This document shows, piece after piece, positions 9,155-17,819 of a stretch of 64,000 nt of DNA; position 1 is the first letter of the stretch, and the number at the start of each line of letters is the position of its first letter. Under the pieces are notes generated by a model that worked only from the letters and a program-made list of their open reading frames with translations, searched no databases and was not told where the DNA came from. Origin of the DNA: an uncultured Clostridia bacterium (GTDB lineage: Bacteria > Bacillota > Clostridia > UBA1381 > UBA9506); NCBI GenBank assembly GCA_934438075.1, contig CAKSBF010000009.1, positions 38,237-102,236 on the forward strand. Reading direction: 5' to 3'. A program made the position numbers and the translations under genes.

Positions 9155-10354
9155 ATGAAGGTTTTAGTTATTAATACAGGCAGTTCCTCGTTGAAATATC
9201 AGCTCATTGATATGGACAATGAGAAGGTTATGGCAAAGGGAAACTGTGAAAGAATCGGCATTGACGGTTCTAAGATCACCCACAAGCCGGTCGGCAAGGA
9301 GTCGGTGGAAAAGGTTACGCCAATGAAAGATCATTCCGATGCAATTGCACTGGTATTAAGTGCATTGACCGATGCGGAGCATGGCGTTATCGGTGATATG
9401 AGCGAAATTTCTGCTGTAGGTCACCGTGTGGTGCATGGCGGAGAGGATTTTGCTTGCTCAGTTATCATTGATGATAAAGTGAAAGAAACCTTGAAAAAAT
9501 GTTGCGATTTGGCGCCGCTGCACAATCCGGCAAACCTGATGGGAATTGCTGCTTGTGAAAAGGCAATGCCGGGCGTGCCGATGGTTGCTGTGTTTGATAC
9601 CGCATTCCATCAGACCATGCCTCCAAAGGCATATATTTATGGTATTCCCTACCATTATTATGAGGATTATAAAATCCGTAAGTATGGTTTTCACGGTACT
9701 TCTCATTATTATGTGTCTCACCGCGTGGCAGAATTGATGGATAAACCAATTGAAGAGCTGAAGATAATCACCTTCCATTTGGGCAATGGTTCATCAGTAT
9801 GTGCTGTAAAGAACGGTAAATCTATTGAAACTTCCATGGGCTTTACGCCGCTGTCCGGTGTGCTGATGGGAACGCGTTCCGGTCTGCTTGACCCGGCAAT
9901 TGTTACCTACATTATGGAGAAGGAAAATCTCTCTGTAAAAGAAATGAACGAAATCTTAAATAAGGAGTCCGGTGTTCTTGGTATCTCCGGTGTAAGCAGT
10001 GATTTCCGTGACATTGAAAAGGCTGCTGCCGAAGGCAATCAGCGTGCACAGCTGGCTCTTGATATGTTTGAATATGGTGTTCGCCGTTACCTCGGCTGGT
10101 ATGCCTGCGAGATGGAAGGCGTTGATGCGATTGCGTTTGCCGGCGGTGTTGGTGAAAACAATGCGGCGCTGCGTGAAAGCTTGCTGAGAAATCAGGAGTT
10201 TATGGGCATCAAGGTTGATCCGGTGAAAAATGCGGTTCGCGGCGTTGAAACAGAAATTACAGGTGAAGGCTCGCGTGTTCGTGTGTTTGTAATTCCTACG
10301 GACGAAGAGCTGACCATTGCGCGTGATACAAAGCGTTTGCTGGAAAACAGATAA
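9155..10354 (+). CDS. ackA: Acetate kinase
   Basis: Transfers phosphate from acetyl phosphate to ADP, giving ATP and acetate in fermentation. The 399-residue protein has all the family signatures: NTGSSSLKY at the N terminus, HRVVHGGE, the FDTAFHQTMP catalytic loop, KYGFHGTSH, HLGNGSS, MGTRSGLLDP and FAGGVGENN. A GGAGG site lies upstream. It is the second gene of the pta-ackA operon and is followed by a terminator. Confidence 0.98.
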   Translation: MKVLVINTGSSSLKYQLIDMDNEKVMAKGNCERIGIDGSKITHKPVGKESVEKVTPMKDHSDAIALVLSALTDAEHGVIGDMSEISAVGHRVVHGGEDFACSVIIDDKVKETLKKCCDLAPLHNPANLMGIAACEKAMPGVPMVAVFDTAFHQTMPPKAYIYGIPYHYYEDYKIRKYGFHGTSHYYVSHRVAELMDKPIEELKIITFHLGNGSSVCAVKNGKSIETSMGFTPLSGVLMGTRSGLLDPAIVTYIMEKENLSVKEMNEILNKESGVLGISGVSSDFRDIEKAAAEGNQRAQLALDMFEYGVRRYLGWYACEMEGVDAIAFAGGVGENNAALRESLLRNQEFMGIKVDPVKNAVRGVETEITGEGSRVRVFVIPTDEELTIARDTKRLLENR

Positions 10355-10373
10355 GAATCATAGCATAATAAAT

Positions 10374-10407
10374 AAACAACGGCGGGAAAATCTCCTGCCG
10401 TTGTTTG
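10374..10407. terminator. Terminator shared by ackA and the coat genes
   Basis: AAACAACGGC and GCCGTTGTTT form a long stem, extended inward by GGG/CCT, with T-rich sequence after it. It lies between convergent genes and can work both ways. Confidence 0.8.
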
Positions 10408-10413
10408 TTTATA

Positions 10414-10686
10414 TTACTCTGTCGTAAACTTTTGTTTTACCTGCAAAACTTCGGTTTGTTCCGCCTTCTTTGGCTTTTTCCAGCCGCGTGCGCACATTTC
10501 CTCAAATATTTGAGAATTAATATCATGCTCATCGTTTAAAATGCTTAAAAAAGCATTGCGCAGCTGCGTGTCAGAACATTCGTCCGTGTATGTGTTATAT
10601 GCCTCTGCCATTACTTTCTGACTGAGCAGTGAATCGGTCATAATTTCCCGTTCCGTCATTGTTGGCGTTTCCTGTGTTTTGTCCAT
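10414..10686 (-). CDS. CotF-family spore coat protein
   Basis: A 90-residue protein of the coat F family, ferritin-like small helical proteins of the spore coat. The TEREIMTDSLLSQK start of the domain, the central NTYTDECSDTQLRNAFL block and the LNDEHDINSQIFEEMCARGW helix match the family pattern. It lies 9 bp downstream of another small CotF-like gene, so the two form a sporulation operon. Expression is expected in the mother cell, though no clear sigma-E or sigma-K promoter could be assigned. Confidence 0.85.
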   Translation of the reverse strand: MDKTQETPTMTEREIMTDSLLSQKVMAEAYNTYTDECSDTQLRNAFLSILNDEHDINSQIFEEMCARGWKKPKKAEQTEVLQVKQKFTTE

Positions 10687-10695
10687 GTCGCCCTC

Positions 10696-10878
10696 CTACT
10701 GCAAAAATCCCATTAATGTATTAAAGTGCTGCTGATGCTTATCTGCAATGCGGTTGCAGGTTACTTTCAGCTGTGCGTCGCTGCACTGACCGGAAAATGC
10801 ACGGTATTTTTTTACCAAAACCTGTTCCCGGCGCAGCTGTTCTTCAATCGCTTCCAATTCCTTTGTTGACAGACTCAT
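10696..10878 (-). CDS. Small CotF-like spore coat protein
   Basis: A 60-residue, highly charged helical protein (LSTKELEAIEEQL at the start, then a KYRAFSGQCSDAQLK block and HQQHFNTL) typical of the short partner that accompanies CotF-type coat genes in Clostridia. The ATG at 10878 was chosen over an upstream in-frame GTG because AAAGGGTGAG lies at normal spacing from it and overlaps the GTG. First gene of the two-gene coat operon. Confidence 0.8.
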   Translation of the reverse strand: MSLSTKELEAIEEQLRREQVLVKKYRAFSGQCSDAQLKVTCNRIADKHQQHFNTLMGFLQ

Positions 10879-11070
10879 TTGTCTCACCCTTTCTGATGAA
10901 ATAACGGTTTATATCATCAGTGTGAACAATATCTAAAATTTTTATACTGCGATTGCGCAAAAAGTGTGAATAAATTTTGAAAAAGGAAACTGTAATAGAG
11001 ATGAAAAAATCTTTAAAAAGTGCTAGAATGAAAATAAAGAGATATGCCAAAGAAAAAGGAGGGCTTTGTG

Positions 11071-12315
11071 ATGGGAATGACCATGACACAGAAAATTTTG
11101 GCAAATAAAGCGGGACTTTCAAGTGTTGTACCGGGACAATTGATTCAGGCAAAGACTGATATGGTGCTCGGAAACGATATTACGGCGCCGGTGGCAATCG
11201 GCGAATTTGCAAAAATTGGTATTGGTGAGGTTTTTGATAGGTCAAAAATTGCTCTTGTACCGGATCATTTTACACCAAATAAGGATATTAAATCGGCAGA
11301 ACAGGCGAAAACCGTTCGTGATTTTGCGAAACAACAGGATATTATTCATTATTTTGAAGTCGGTGAAATGGGTATTGAGCATGCGCTTTTGCCGGAAAAA
11401 GGCTTGGTATTGCCGGGAGAACTGGTCATCGGCGCAGACTCTCATACCTGCACTTACGGCGCTTTGGGTGCGTTTTCTACCGGTGTGGGCAGTACGGATA
11501 TGGCTGGAGCCATGGCGACCGGCGAGGTCTGGCTGAAGGTACCGGAGGCCATACGGTTTCATTTGACCGGAAAGCTGAATGGCTGTGTGAGTGGTAAGGA
11601 TGTTATTTTGCATATTATCGGAAAAATCGGCGTTGACGGTGCGCGTTACCGTTCCATGGAGTTTTGCGGCGAAGGCGTTGCTGCGCTTTCTATGGATGAT
11701 CGCTTTACCATTGCCAACATGGCGATAGAAGCAGGTGCAAAAAATGGTATTTTTCCGGTTGATGAGTTGACGCGCGCTTATGCGGCGGCTCATTCTGACA
11801 GGGAGTATACGGAATTTTGTGCAGATGAAGATGCAGAATATGTGCAAACGATAGAAGTTAATTTATCCGAAATTCGCCCAACGGTTGCATTCCCTCATTT
11901 GCCGGAGAATACTAAGACGGTAGACGAAGCCGGAGAGGTCAAAATTGACCAGGTGGTAATCGGTTCCTGCACCAATGGCCGAATTAGTGATTTGCGGGCG
12001 GCGGCAGAGGTACTTCGCGGTAAGCATGTTGCGGTGCGTACGATTGTGATTCCTGCTACCCAGGCGATTTATTTGCAGGCGATGGAGGAAGGGCTTTTAA
12101 AAATATTTATCGAAGCGGGCGCGGCCGTCAGTACGCCAACCTGCGGTCCCTGCCTCGGCGGACACATGGGGATTTTAGCGAAGGGTGAACGCTGTGTGGC
12201 AACGACAAACCGTAATTTTGTCGGGCGTATGGGTCATCCGGAGAGTGAAGTATATCTGGCAAGTCCTGCGGTTGCGGCGGCGTCTGCTGTCGCAGGAAAA
12301 ATTGCACAGCCTTAA
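11071..12315 (+). CDS. leuC: 3-isopropylmalate dehydratase large subunit
   Basis: Iron-sulfur isomerase subunit that, with LeuD, converts 2-isopropylmalate to 3-isopropylmalate in leucine synthesis. The protein has the GADSHTCTYGALGAFSTGVG aconitase signature and the [4Fe-4S] cysteines in GSCTNGR and TPTCGPCLGG. It belongs to the roughly 415-residue class common in Clostridia and archaea. The ATG at 11071 follows AAAGGAGGG at ideal spacing; an upstream ATG at 11044 has none. It leads the leuC-leuD-leuB operon. No leuA and no T-box leader are visible here. Confidence 0.96.
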   Translation: MGMTMTQKILANKAGLSSVVPGQLIQAKTDMVLGNDITAPVAIGEFAKIGIGEVFDRSKIALVPDHFTPNKDIKSAEQAKTVRDFAKQQDIIHYFEVGEMGIEHALLPEKGLVLPGELVIGADSHTCTYGALGAFSTGVGSTDMAGAMATGEVWLKVPEAIRFHLTGKLNGCVSGKDVILHIIGKIGVDGARYRSMEFCGEGVAALSMDDRFTIANMAIEAGAKNGIFPVDELTRAYAAAHSDREYTEFCADEDAEYVQTIEVNLSEIRPTVAFPHLPENTKTVDEAGEVKIDQVVIGSCTNGRISDLRAAAEVLRGKHVAVRTIVIPATQAIYLQAMEEGLLKIFIEAGAAVSTPTCGPCLGGHMGILAKGERCVATTNRNFVGRMGHPESEVYLASPAVAAASAVAGKIAQP

Positions 12316-12330
12316 GGAGGGAGATTTGCT

Positions 12331-12825
12331 ATGAAGTGTCAGGGAAAAACTATTGTTTATGGGGATAATGTGGATACAGATGTGATTATCCCGGCAAGAT
12401 ATTTAAATACTTCAGACAGTACAGAGCTTGCCAAGCACTGCATGGAGGATATTGACAAAACTTTTGCAGAGCGTGTAAAGCCGGGCGATATTATGATCGG
12501 CGGTAAAAATTTTGGCTGCGGTTCTTCTCGCGAACATGCCCCGATTGCTATTAAGGCGAGCGGTATCAGTTGTGTGATTGCCGAGACATTCGCTCGCATT
12601 TTTTATCGCAACGCCATTAATATTGGCTTACCGATTTTAGAATGTGACCAGATTTCAAAGGTGCATGAGGGTGATGAACTGAGCGTAGATTTTGACAATG
12701 GTGTAATCAGTAATCTTACAAGCGGAGAACAATATCATGCGGCACCATTTCCGGAATTTATGCAGGAAATCATGAAAAATAACGGATTGATCGGATATAT
12801 CCGTAAAAAGGCGGAGGGGAAATAA
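12331..12825 (+). CDS. leuD: 3-isopropylmalate dehydratase small subunit
   Basis: Swivelling-domain partner of LeuC, 164 residues. It has the YGDNVDTDVIIPARYL start motif and the GGKNFGCGSSREHAP substrate-binding signature. An AAGGAGGGAG site precedes the ATG, 15 bp after leuC. leuB begins directly after its stop, so the subunits and the next enzyme of the pathway are made together. Confidence 0.97.
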   Translation: MKCQGKTIVYGDNVDTDVIIPARYLNTSDSTELAKHCMEDIDKTFAERVKPGDIMIGGKNFGCGSSREHAPIAIKASGISCVIAETFARIFYRNAINIGLPILECDQISKVHEGDELSVDFDNGVISNLTSGEQYHAAPFPEFMQEIMKNNGLIGYIRKKAEGK

Positions 12826-12826
12826 T

Positions 12827-13885
12827 ATGGAAAAAACCATTGCTGTTTTAAAGGGCGACGGAATCGGACCGGAGATTGTAGAGGCGGCGCTGCAGGTGAT
12901 CGACCGTGTCGGAGAAAAATTTTCGCATACTTTTCATTATCATTATGCAAAAGTTGGCGGCTGTGCAATTGATGAGTTTGGCGAGCCGCTGCCTAAGGAA
13001 AGTCTGCAAACTTGCCTTGAGGCAGACAGTGTGTTACTTGGTGCGGTAGGAGGCCCGAAATGGGACAATCTTCCGGGAGAGCTGCGTCCGGAGCGTGCCC
13101 TTTTAGGCCTGCGCAAGGAATTGGGTCTGTTTGCCAATCTGCGTCCTGCGGTGCTGATGCCTCAGCTTGCGGCAGCTTCGCCTCTTAAAGAAAGTGTGGT
13201 CGGTGACGGCATTAATATTATGGTGGTACGAGAGCTGACAGGCGGTATTTATTTTGGTGAAAAAGGCACAGGTGAAAATTTTGCCTACGATGTTGAGAAA
13301 TATTATGATTATGAAGTGGAACGTATTGCAAGATGTGCGTTTGAAATTGCAAAAAAAAGAAATCGACATGTAACAAGTGTTGACAAGGCAAATGTTTTGA
13401 CCAGCTCAAAACTTTGGCGCAGTATCGTGGAAAAAGTACATGCCGACTATCCGGAGATTGAGCTGAATCATATGTATGTGGACAATGCGGCGATGCAGAT
13501 TGCAACCAATCCGCGGCAGTTTGACGTCATTGTTACGAGTAATATGTTTGGTGATATATTGTCAGACCTTACGGCAACCATTACGGGTTCCATCGGTTTG
13601 CTGGCATCGGCAAGTACGGGCAGCGGCACGCGCGGAATGTATGAGCCGATCCACGGAAGTGCGCCGGATATTGCGGGGCAAAATATTGCTAATCCGATTG
13701 CGACCATTGTTTCCGCGGCAATGATGCTGCGTACGGCATTTGGCATGGACGAGGAAGCGGCAGCCGTGGAAGGGGCTGTCAGTGCAGCACTGGACGAAGG
13801 ATATCGTACAGCTGACATTGCGGAGGATGGATGCAGGGTGCTTGGCACAAAAGAGATGGGTGAAGTTATCAGCCGACTTATATGA
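12827..13885 (+). CDS. leuB: 3-isopropylmalate dehydrogenase
   Basis: NAD-dependent oxidative decarboxylation of 3-isopropylmalate, the third step of leucine synthesis. The 352-residue protein shows the GDGIGPEIV start, the LRKELGLFANLRPA substrate loop, the TGGIYFGEKG block, and the NAD-binding HGSAPDIAGQNIANP region. It follows leuD by one base and is the last gene before a strong terminator. The preference for isopropylmalate over isocitrate is inferred from the operon and the loop sequence. Confidence 0.97.
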   Translation: MEKTIAVLKGDGIGPEIVEAALQVIDRVGEKFSHTFHYHYAKVGGCAIDEFGEPLPKESLQTCLEADSVLLGAVGGPKWDNLPGELRPERALLGLRKELGLFANLRPAVLMPQLAAASPLKESVVGDGINIMVVRELTGGIYFGEKGTGENFAYDVEKYYDYEVERIARCAFEIAKKRNRHVTSVDKANVLTSSKLWRSIVEKVHADYPEIELNHMYVDNAAMQIATNPRQFDVIVTSNMFGDILSDLTATITGSIGLLASASTGSGTRGMYEPIHGSAPDIAGQNIANPIATIVSAAMMLRTAFGMDEEAAAVEGAVSAALDEGYRTADIAEDGCRVLGTKEMGEVISRLI

Positions 13886-13921
13886 AAGATTAAAAGACAA
13901 CTAAAAAGAAATCATTTTAAG

Positions 13922-13961
13922 AAAAAAGCATTGACGAATTTAAATTTGTCAATGCTTTTTT
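13922..13961 (+). terminator. leuCDB terminator
   Basis: AAAAAAGCATTGAC and GTCAATGCTTTTTT form a near-perfect stem with an AT-rich loop and T run. Confidence 0.88.
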
Positions 13962-14248
13962 ACTGATTTAATACCAACGTCAACAGGTCATATGAGAAGA
14001 TATGTTATTGAAAGTGAAGAGTGTTGTGTTGCGTATGACTGTGCTTTTGCCGCAGACGGTGAAGAAGGAGCTATCAGCGGCAACGGCGGGGAGAAGGTGA
14101 GCATAGACTGTGTACCAAATGTGAGTCTTATGTTTCCTAAGACAACAATGAAAGCTGTTAAATATAACATTAAAAAGGGGAAAAATTTTTTGGAAACGAT
14201 AGTACATTACCCGATATTATAGTAACGGCAAAAATTTCATATAAATAT
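13962..14248. other. Intergenic region with doubtful 76-codon frame
   Basis: A plus-strand frame at 13992-14222 encodes 76 residues but has no ribosome binding site and no recognisable domain, and an opposite-strand frame overlaps it. Codon choice gives no support. It may be a decayed gene or plain intergenic DNA. Confidence 0.25.
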
Positions 14249-14285
14249 TTTACCCCCGGCGCAGGAAAATCCGCCGGGGGTAAAA
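14249..14285. terminator. Terminator of the SLH operon
   Basis: TTTTACCCCCGGC and GCCGGGGGTAAAA make a 13-bp stem with a short loop. On the minus strand the stem ends in TTTTA, placed after the last gene of the leftward SLH operon. Confidence 0.8.
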
Positions 14286-14326
14286 CTTGTTTGTTTTTAT
14301 TATGATTTTTAGTGTATAGCCGTCAA

Positions 14327-15577
14327 TTAGTCTTGGATTGCTCTGTTTAAGAAGGTTACAATCTGACCGCGGCTGCAAATAGTATCAGGTGAGAAGGTCG
14401 TATCAGAGGTACCGCTTGTTACATCTTCTTCTACCGCCCATGCTACAGCCTCAGCATAGTCAGCATCCGCTGATACATCGGCAAAGTTGTCGGAAGCAAC
14501 AGTTTGCGGTGAATTAGCATTTTTCCACAGATAAGTTACAGTTGATGCTCGTGTGCAAGGAGTATTTGCATCAAATGTGCTGCCGGAAACCATGCCTTTT
14601 TCGCTTGCCCAAATGGCGGCATCATAGTAATAATCGCTTTCCTTAACATCGCTGAATGGATTTTCAGTGGTTGCCTTCGGAGAACCAACTGCACGCCACA
14701 GGAAGGTGATAATCTGTGCTCTGGTGCATGTATCATCAGGCGAGAAGGTTGTAGCGGAGGTTCCGGCGGTAATGTTTTTCTCCACAGCCCATTTTACGGC
14801 AGCTGAGTAATACGCATCGGCCTTTACATCAGTAAAGTTTACAGTGTTTGCCGTTGTTTGGCTGTCGTCTGCGGGTTTGTTCTCCGGCTCGGTATTGTTT
14901 TCATCTTTCGGAAGAGTGTCCGAGTCATCCGGATCAATCAGGCGAAGTCCGTTATATACTTTAACGGTTGCCTTTTCATTATTTAAAGTGAGGTTTAAAA
15001 CTCCTTTGATGGAACCGCGCTTGGAAACGGTGGATTCAACCTTTGTAAATCCGTCTGCCCACTCAACGGTACTGCCGTTTTTCACTGCAGCCCGAACTTT
15101 TTCCAAAAGCTCTTCCTGCGTGATAGAATTATCAAAGGATACGCCTTTAAATACTTCCGATACAGCTGCTCGGTCTTCTGCAATTTTTTCGGCGTCTGCA
15201 TTATTTGCTGCGGCTTCTCCGGTGAGCATCGGTATTTTTATATCATACATTTCGTGTTTGGTGTAGGGTCCGCAGGTAAATAAAATGTTGGCAAAAATGC
15301 TTCCGTCTTTTGTACTGGAGGCATTATAAACCCGATAATCCGATTCTTTGGAAAAGGAAAGCTGAACGGAACTTCCGTCCGGGAGCAGTTTTGCAATAGA
15401 GCTTAAAAATGCTTCGCTGACCATATCGTTATAGACTACAGCGGTGTCCTTTTTTGCGTCGATTGCCTTTCTTGCCGCTTCGATTTCTCCCAGCTCATCG
15501 AGGGCAAAGACTGTGCCCGGCAGCAATGCAAGCATCAGGCATAGTGAGAGTAAAAAGCTGATTGTTTTTTTGTACAT
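14327..15577 (-). CDS. Secreted SLH-domain surface protein
   Basis: A 416-residue exported protein with a signal peptide (about 1-25), two tandem copies of an uncharacterised alpha/beta module (about 30-125 and 130-220), an acidic linker, and three C-terminal SLH repeats (about 245-416) that anchor it to pyruvylated wall polymers. The same module and nearly identical SLH repeats occur in the larger protein encoded just upstream, so the two genes arose by tandem duplication. It is the last gene of an operon with that CAP protein and a membrane kinase-like protein. No enzymatic motif is visible; a structural or interaction role is an inference. Confidence 0.85.
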   Translation of the reverse strand: MYKKTISFLLSLCLMLALLPGTVFALDELGEIEAARKAIDAKKDTAVVYNDMVSEAFLSSIAKLLPDGSSVQLSFSKESDYRVYNASSTKDGSIFANILFTCGPYTKHEMYDIKIPMLTGEAAANNADAEKIAEDRAAVSEVFKGVSFDNSITQEELLEKVRAAVKNGSTVEWADGFTKVESTVSKRGSIKGVLNLTLNNEKATVKVYNGLRLIDPDDSDTLPKDENNTEPENKPADDSQTTANTVNFTDVKADAYYSAAVKWAVEKNITAGTSATTFSPDDTCTRAQIITFLWRAVGSPKATTENPFSDVKESDYYYDAAIWASEKGMVSGSTFDANTPCTRASTVTYLWKNANSPQTVASDNFADVSADADYAEAVAWAVEEDVTSGTSDTTFSPDTICSRGQIVTFLNRAIQD

Positions 15578-15611
15578 GTTTCATTTCTCCTTTTTATAAT
15601 TTATAATATAT

Positions 15612-17819
15612 TTATTGCAAAGCTCTGTTTAAGAAGGTTACAATCTGACCGCGGCTGCAAATGGTTTCAGGCGAAAATTCTGTTGCGGAGGTACCGCTTG
15701 TCACACCTTCTTTTACCGCCCATGCTACAGCCTCAGCATAGTCAGCATCCGCCGATACATCGGCAAAGCTGCCGGAAGAAGCAGTTTGCGGCGAATTAGC
15801 ATTTTTCCACAGATAGGTCACAGTGGAAGCGCGTGTACAGGGGGTGTTTCCGCTAAAGGTGCTGCCGGAAACCATGCCTTTTTCGCTTGCCCAAATGGCG
15901 GCGTTGTAGAAATAGTCACTTTCTTTTACATCGCTGAAAGGATTTTCGGCAGTTGCCTTCGGAGAGCCAACTGCGCGCCACAGGAAGGTGATAATCTGTG
16001 CTCTGGTACAGGTATCGTTCGGAGAGAAAGTGGTGCTCGTAGTACCTGTTGTAATACTTTTTTCTACCGCCCATTTTACGGCATTTGCATAATATGCGTC
16101 TGCTTTTACATCAATGAAATTTGTGTTAAAAGAATTTGTATTATCGGGTTTTGTATCGTCTGGCTTTATAGTGTCCGGAGTATTTGTTTCATCACCGACT
16201 GTAAAGATAACCGGAGAGGTGCAGCGTATGTTCAGTTGATATCCGCCGTTAACTTTTGTCATATAGTCCAGGTCAAGGGGCAAGTAGGACTCCGTTCCGT
16301 CTGAGGCTGTGCAAATAACATACGCTTTCTGCATTGCGTCAGTATCTTTAAAGTGCATGGTGCCTGCGCTTGTGGTAACCGATGTAATCGGGGCTCTCCA
16401 GCCTGCAAACAGCTGTATTGCCGAGCCGTCTTTGTCGCTGTCGTATGTTCCTGTACCGATATAATCATAACCGCTTTTTAAAAGATTTTCACGGTGACCT
16501 GTACTATTCATCCATGCATTCATGGCTTTTTCGCCGCTTATTTTAATGCCGGGAGCGGGACATTTATAAATATTTTCGCCTGCGCCGCTATATTGGAATG
16601 ATGAAGGAATGGCGCTGAAACAGCTGGAGCCGTTTGGCCTGGTGTGAGAAAAAGATTCCAAAACTTCAGTTTCACGAATATCGCAGGCCTCCTGCAGGGG
16701 AGCAACCATACTGAGCAACATGTCACCAACCTTTGCCCGCTCTACGTTTGTAATTCGGAGAATCTCCCATTCCTCTTTATTGACGGATATTTTATCCGAG
16801 GGAATTTTACGCACAAGCATAGGAATGGTTTCGTGTATACGAATCTCTTTTTGTTCATCATTTAAAGTGACTATGAGGTAACCTATGATATTACCTTGTT
16901 CTTTAAAGGTTGCATTCTGTTTTACAAAATTGTCCTTCCAGACGGCGGTGGAGCCGTTTTTTATTGCTGCACGTGCAGCTGCAAGCATTTCTTCTTTTGT
17001 AATTCTGTTGGTGTAGCCTAGGTTGTGTATTGCTTCGCTTATGGCTGAGCAATCCTCCGCAAGCTTGCTGGAATCTTCGGTCACGAGCATGGGGACGGTT
17101 TTTCCGATAGACTGACCTTCCGTAATGCTACCGCACGAAAGAGTAAGACTTGCTGCAATGTTGCCGGGCAGAGAAGTGGTTGCTTTGATGATTTTAAAAT
17201 CACCGTCGGCAAGCGTTACTGTCACGTCGCTGTCTTGGGGCAAAGCATCTTCTGCCATTTTTAATATATCTTCTGCCGTGGTGTCGTTGGAAACGTCAAA
17301 TTTCCATATTGCATCGTTAATGGCCTTTTTTGCTGCGGCTATGCTTTTTTTCATAGCGGATATTTCCGCATCGGTATATTGGTTCGTATCCTCATCGGTT
17401 TCCTCGTCGCCGGTCCTTACGGTTACATTTCCCGAAGAGGTCGAAATTTCTTTCTTTACTTCCAGAGCTTCTTCGGCATCATCTTGATAGATAAAGACTA
17501 TAGCGCTCATAAATCCCGGACTGGAAGCCGTTGGAGCGGTAATTTTAAACTTTTCTACCAACACTCCTGCACCGGTTGTTTTATCTGCGGAATATTTGCA
17601 GGCATTCAAAATCATATCTTCCAAATCACTTTGCGTGAAACTCGTAGTAATCTCGGCTTCTGCTAAGGCATCTAAGAACGATTCCATATTTTTTTCCACA
17701 GCAGTTTGTGCATCGTCTACCATGGAAAAGCCTGCATACACCGTGCCGCCCCCGAGCAAGGGCGCTCCCGCCGCAACGATAAATGCTGCTGCAAGAATAC
17801 AAGCTAAGAACTTCTTCAT
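15612..17819 (-). CDS. Secreted CAP-domain protein with SLH anchor
   Basis: A 735-residue exported protein: signal peptide (1-29), three related N-terminal modules (about 35-120, 155-245, 250-335) like those in the smaller neighbour, a CAP/SCP domain (about 351-475), a beta-rich segment, and three SLH repeats (568-735). The CAP part shows the ITNVERAK start, SHTRPNG, the GENIYK loop and HRENLL, the family's usual blocks. CAP proteins in bacteria include spore and wall proteins of mostly unknown activity. It overlaps the upstream membrane gene by 4 bp, so the two are translationally coupled. Confidence 0.88.
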   Translation of the reverse strand: MKKFLACILAAAFIVAAGAPLLGGGTVYAGFSMVDDAQTAVEKNMESFLDALAEAEITTSFTQSDLEDMILNACKYSADKTTGAGVLVEKFKITAPTASSPGFMSAIVFIYQDDAEEALEVKKEISTSSGNVTVRTGDEETDEDTNQYTDAEISAMKKSIAAAKKAINDAIWKFDVSNDTTAEDILKMAEDALPQDSDVTVTLADGDFKIIKATTSLPGNIAASLTLSCGSITEGQSIGKTVPMLVTEDSSKLAEDCSAISEAIHNLGYTNRITKEEMLAAARAAIKNGSTAVWKDNFVKQNATFKEQGNIIGYLIVTLNDEQKEIRIHETIPMLVRKIPSDKISVNKEEWEILRITNVERAKVGDMLLSMVAPLQEACDIRETEVLESFSHTRPNGSSCFSAIPSSFQYSGAGENIYKCPAPGIKISGEKAMNAWMNSTGHRENLLKSGYDYIGTGTYDSDKDGSAIQLFAGWRAPITSVTTSAGTMHFKDTDAMQKAYVICTASDGTESYLPLDLDYMTKVNGGYQLNIRCTSPVIFTVGDETNTPDTIKPDDTKPDNTNSFNTNFIDVKADAYYANAVKWAVEKSITTGTTSTTFSPNDTCTRAQIITFLWRAVGSPKATAENPFSDVKESDYFYNAAIWASEKGMVSGSTFSGNTPCTRASTVTYLWKNANSPQTASSGSFADVSADADYAEAVAWAVKEGVTSGTSATEFSPETICSRGQIVTFLNRALQ

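Noticed and set aside
10900..11070. T-box leader before leuC
   Set aside because: Only about 150 bp of AT-rich DNA lie between the coat genes and leuC, with no T-box core.
13992..14222. 76-codon gene
   Set aside because: No ribosome binding site, no known motif and an equally long frame on the other strand; kept only as a doubtful frame in an intergenic entry.
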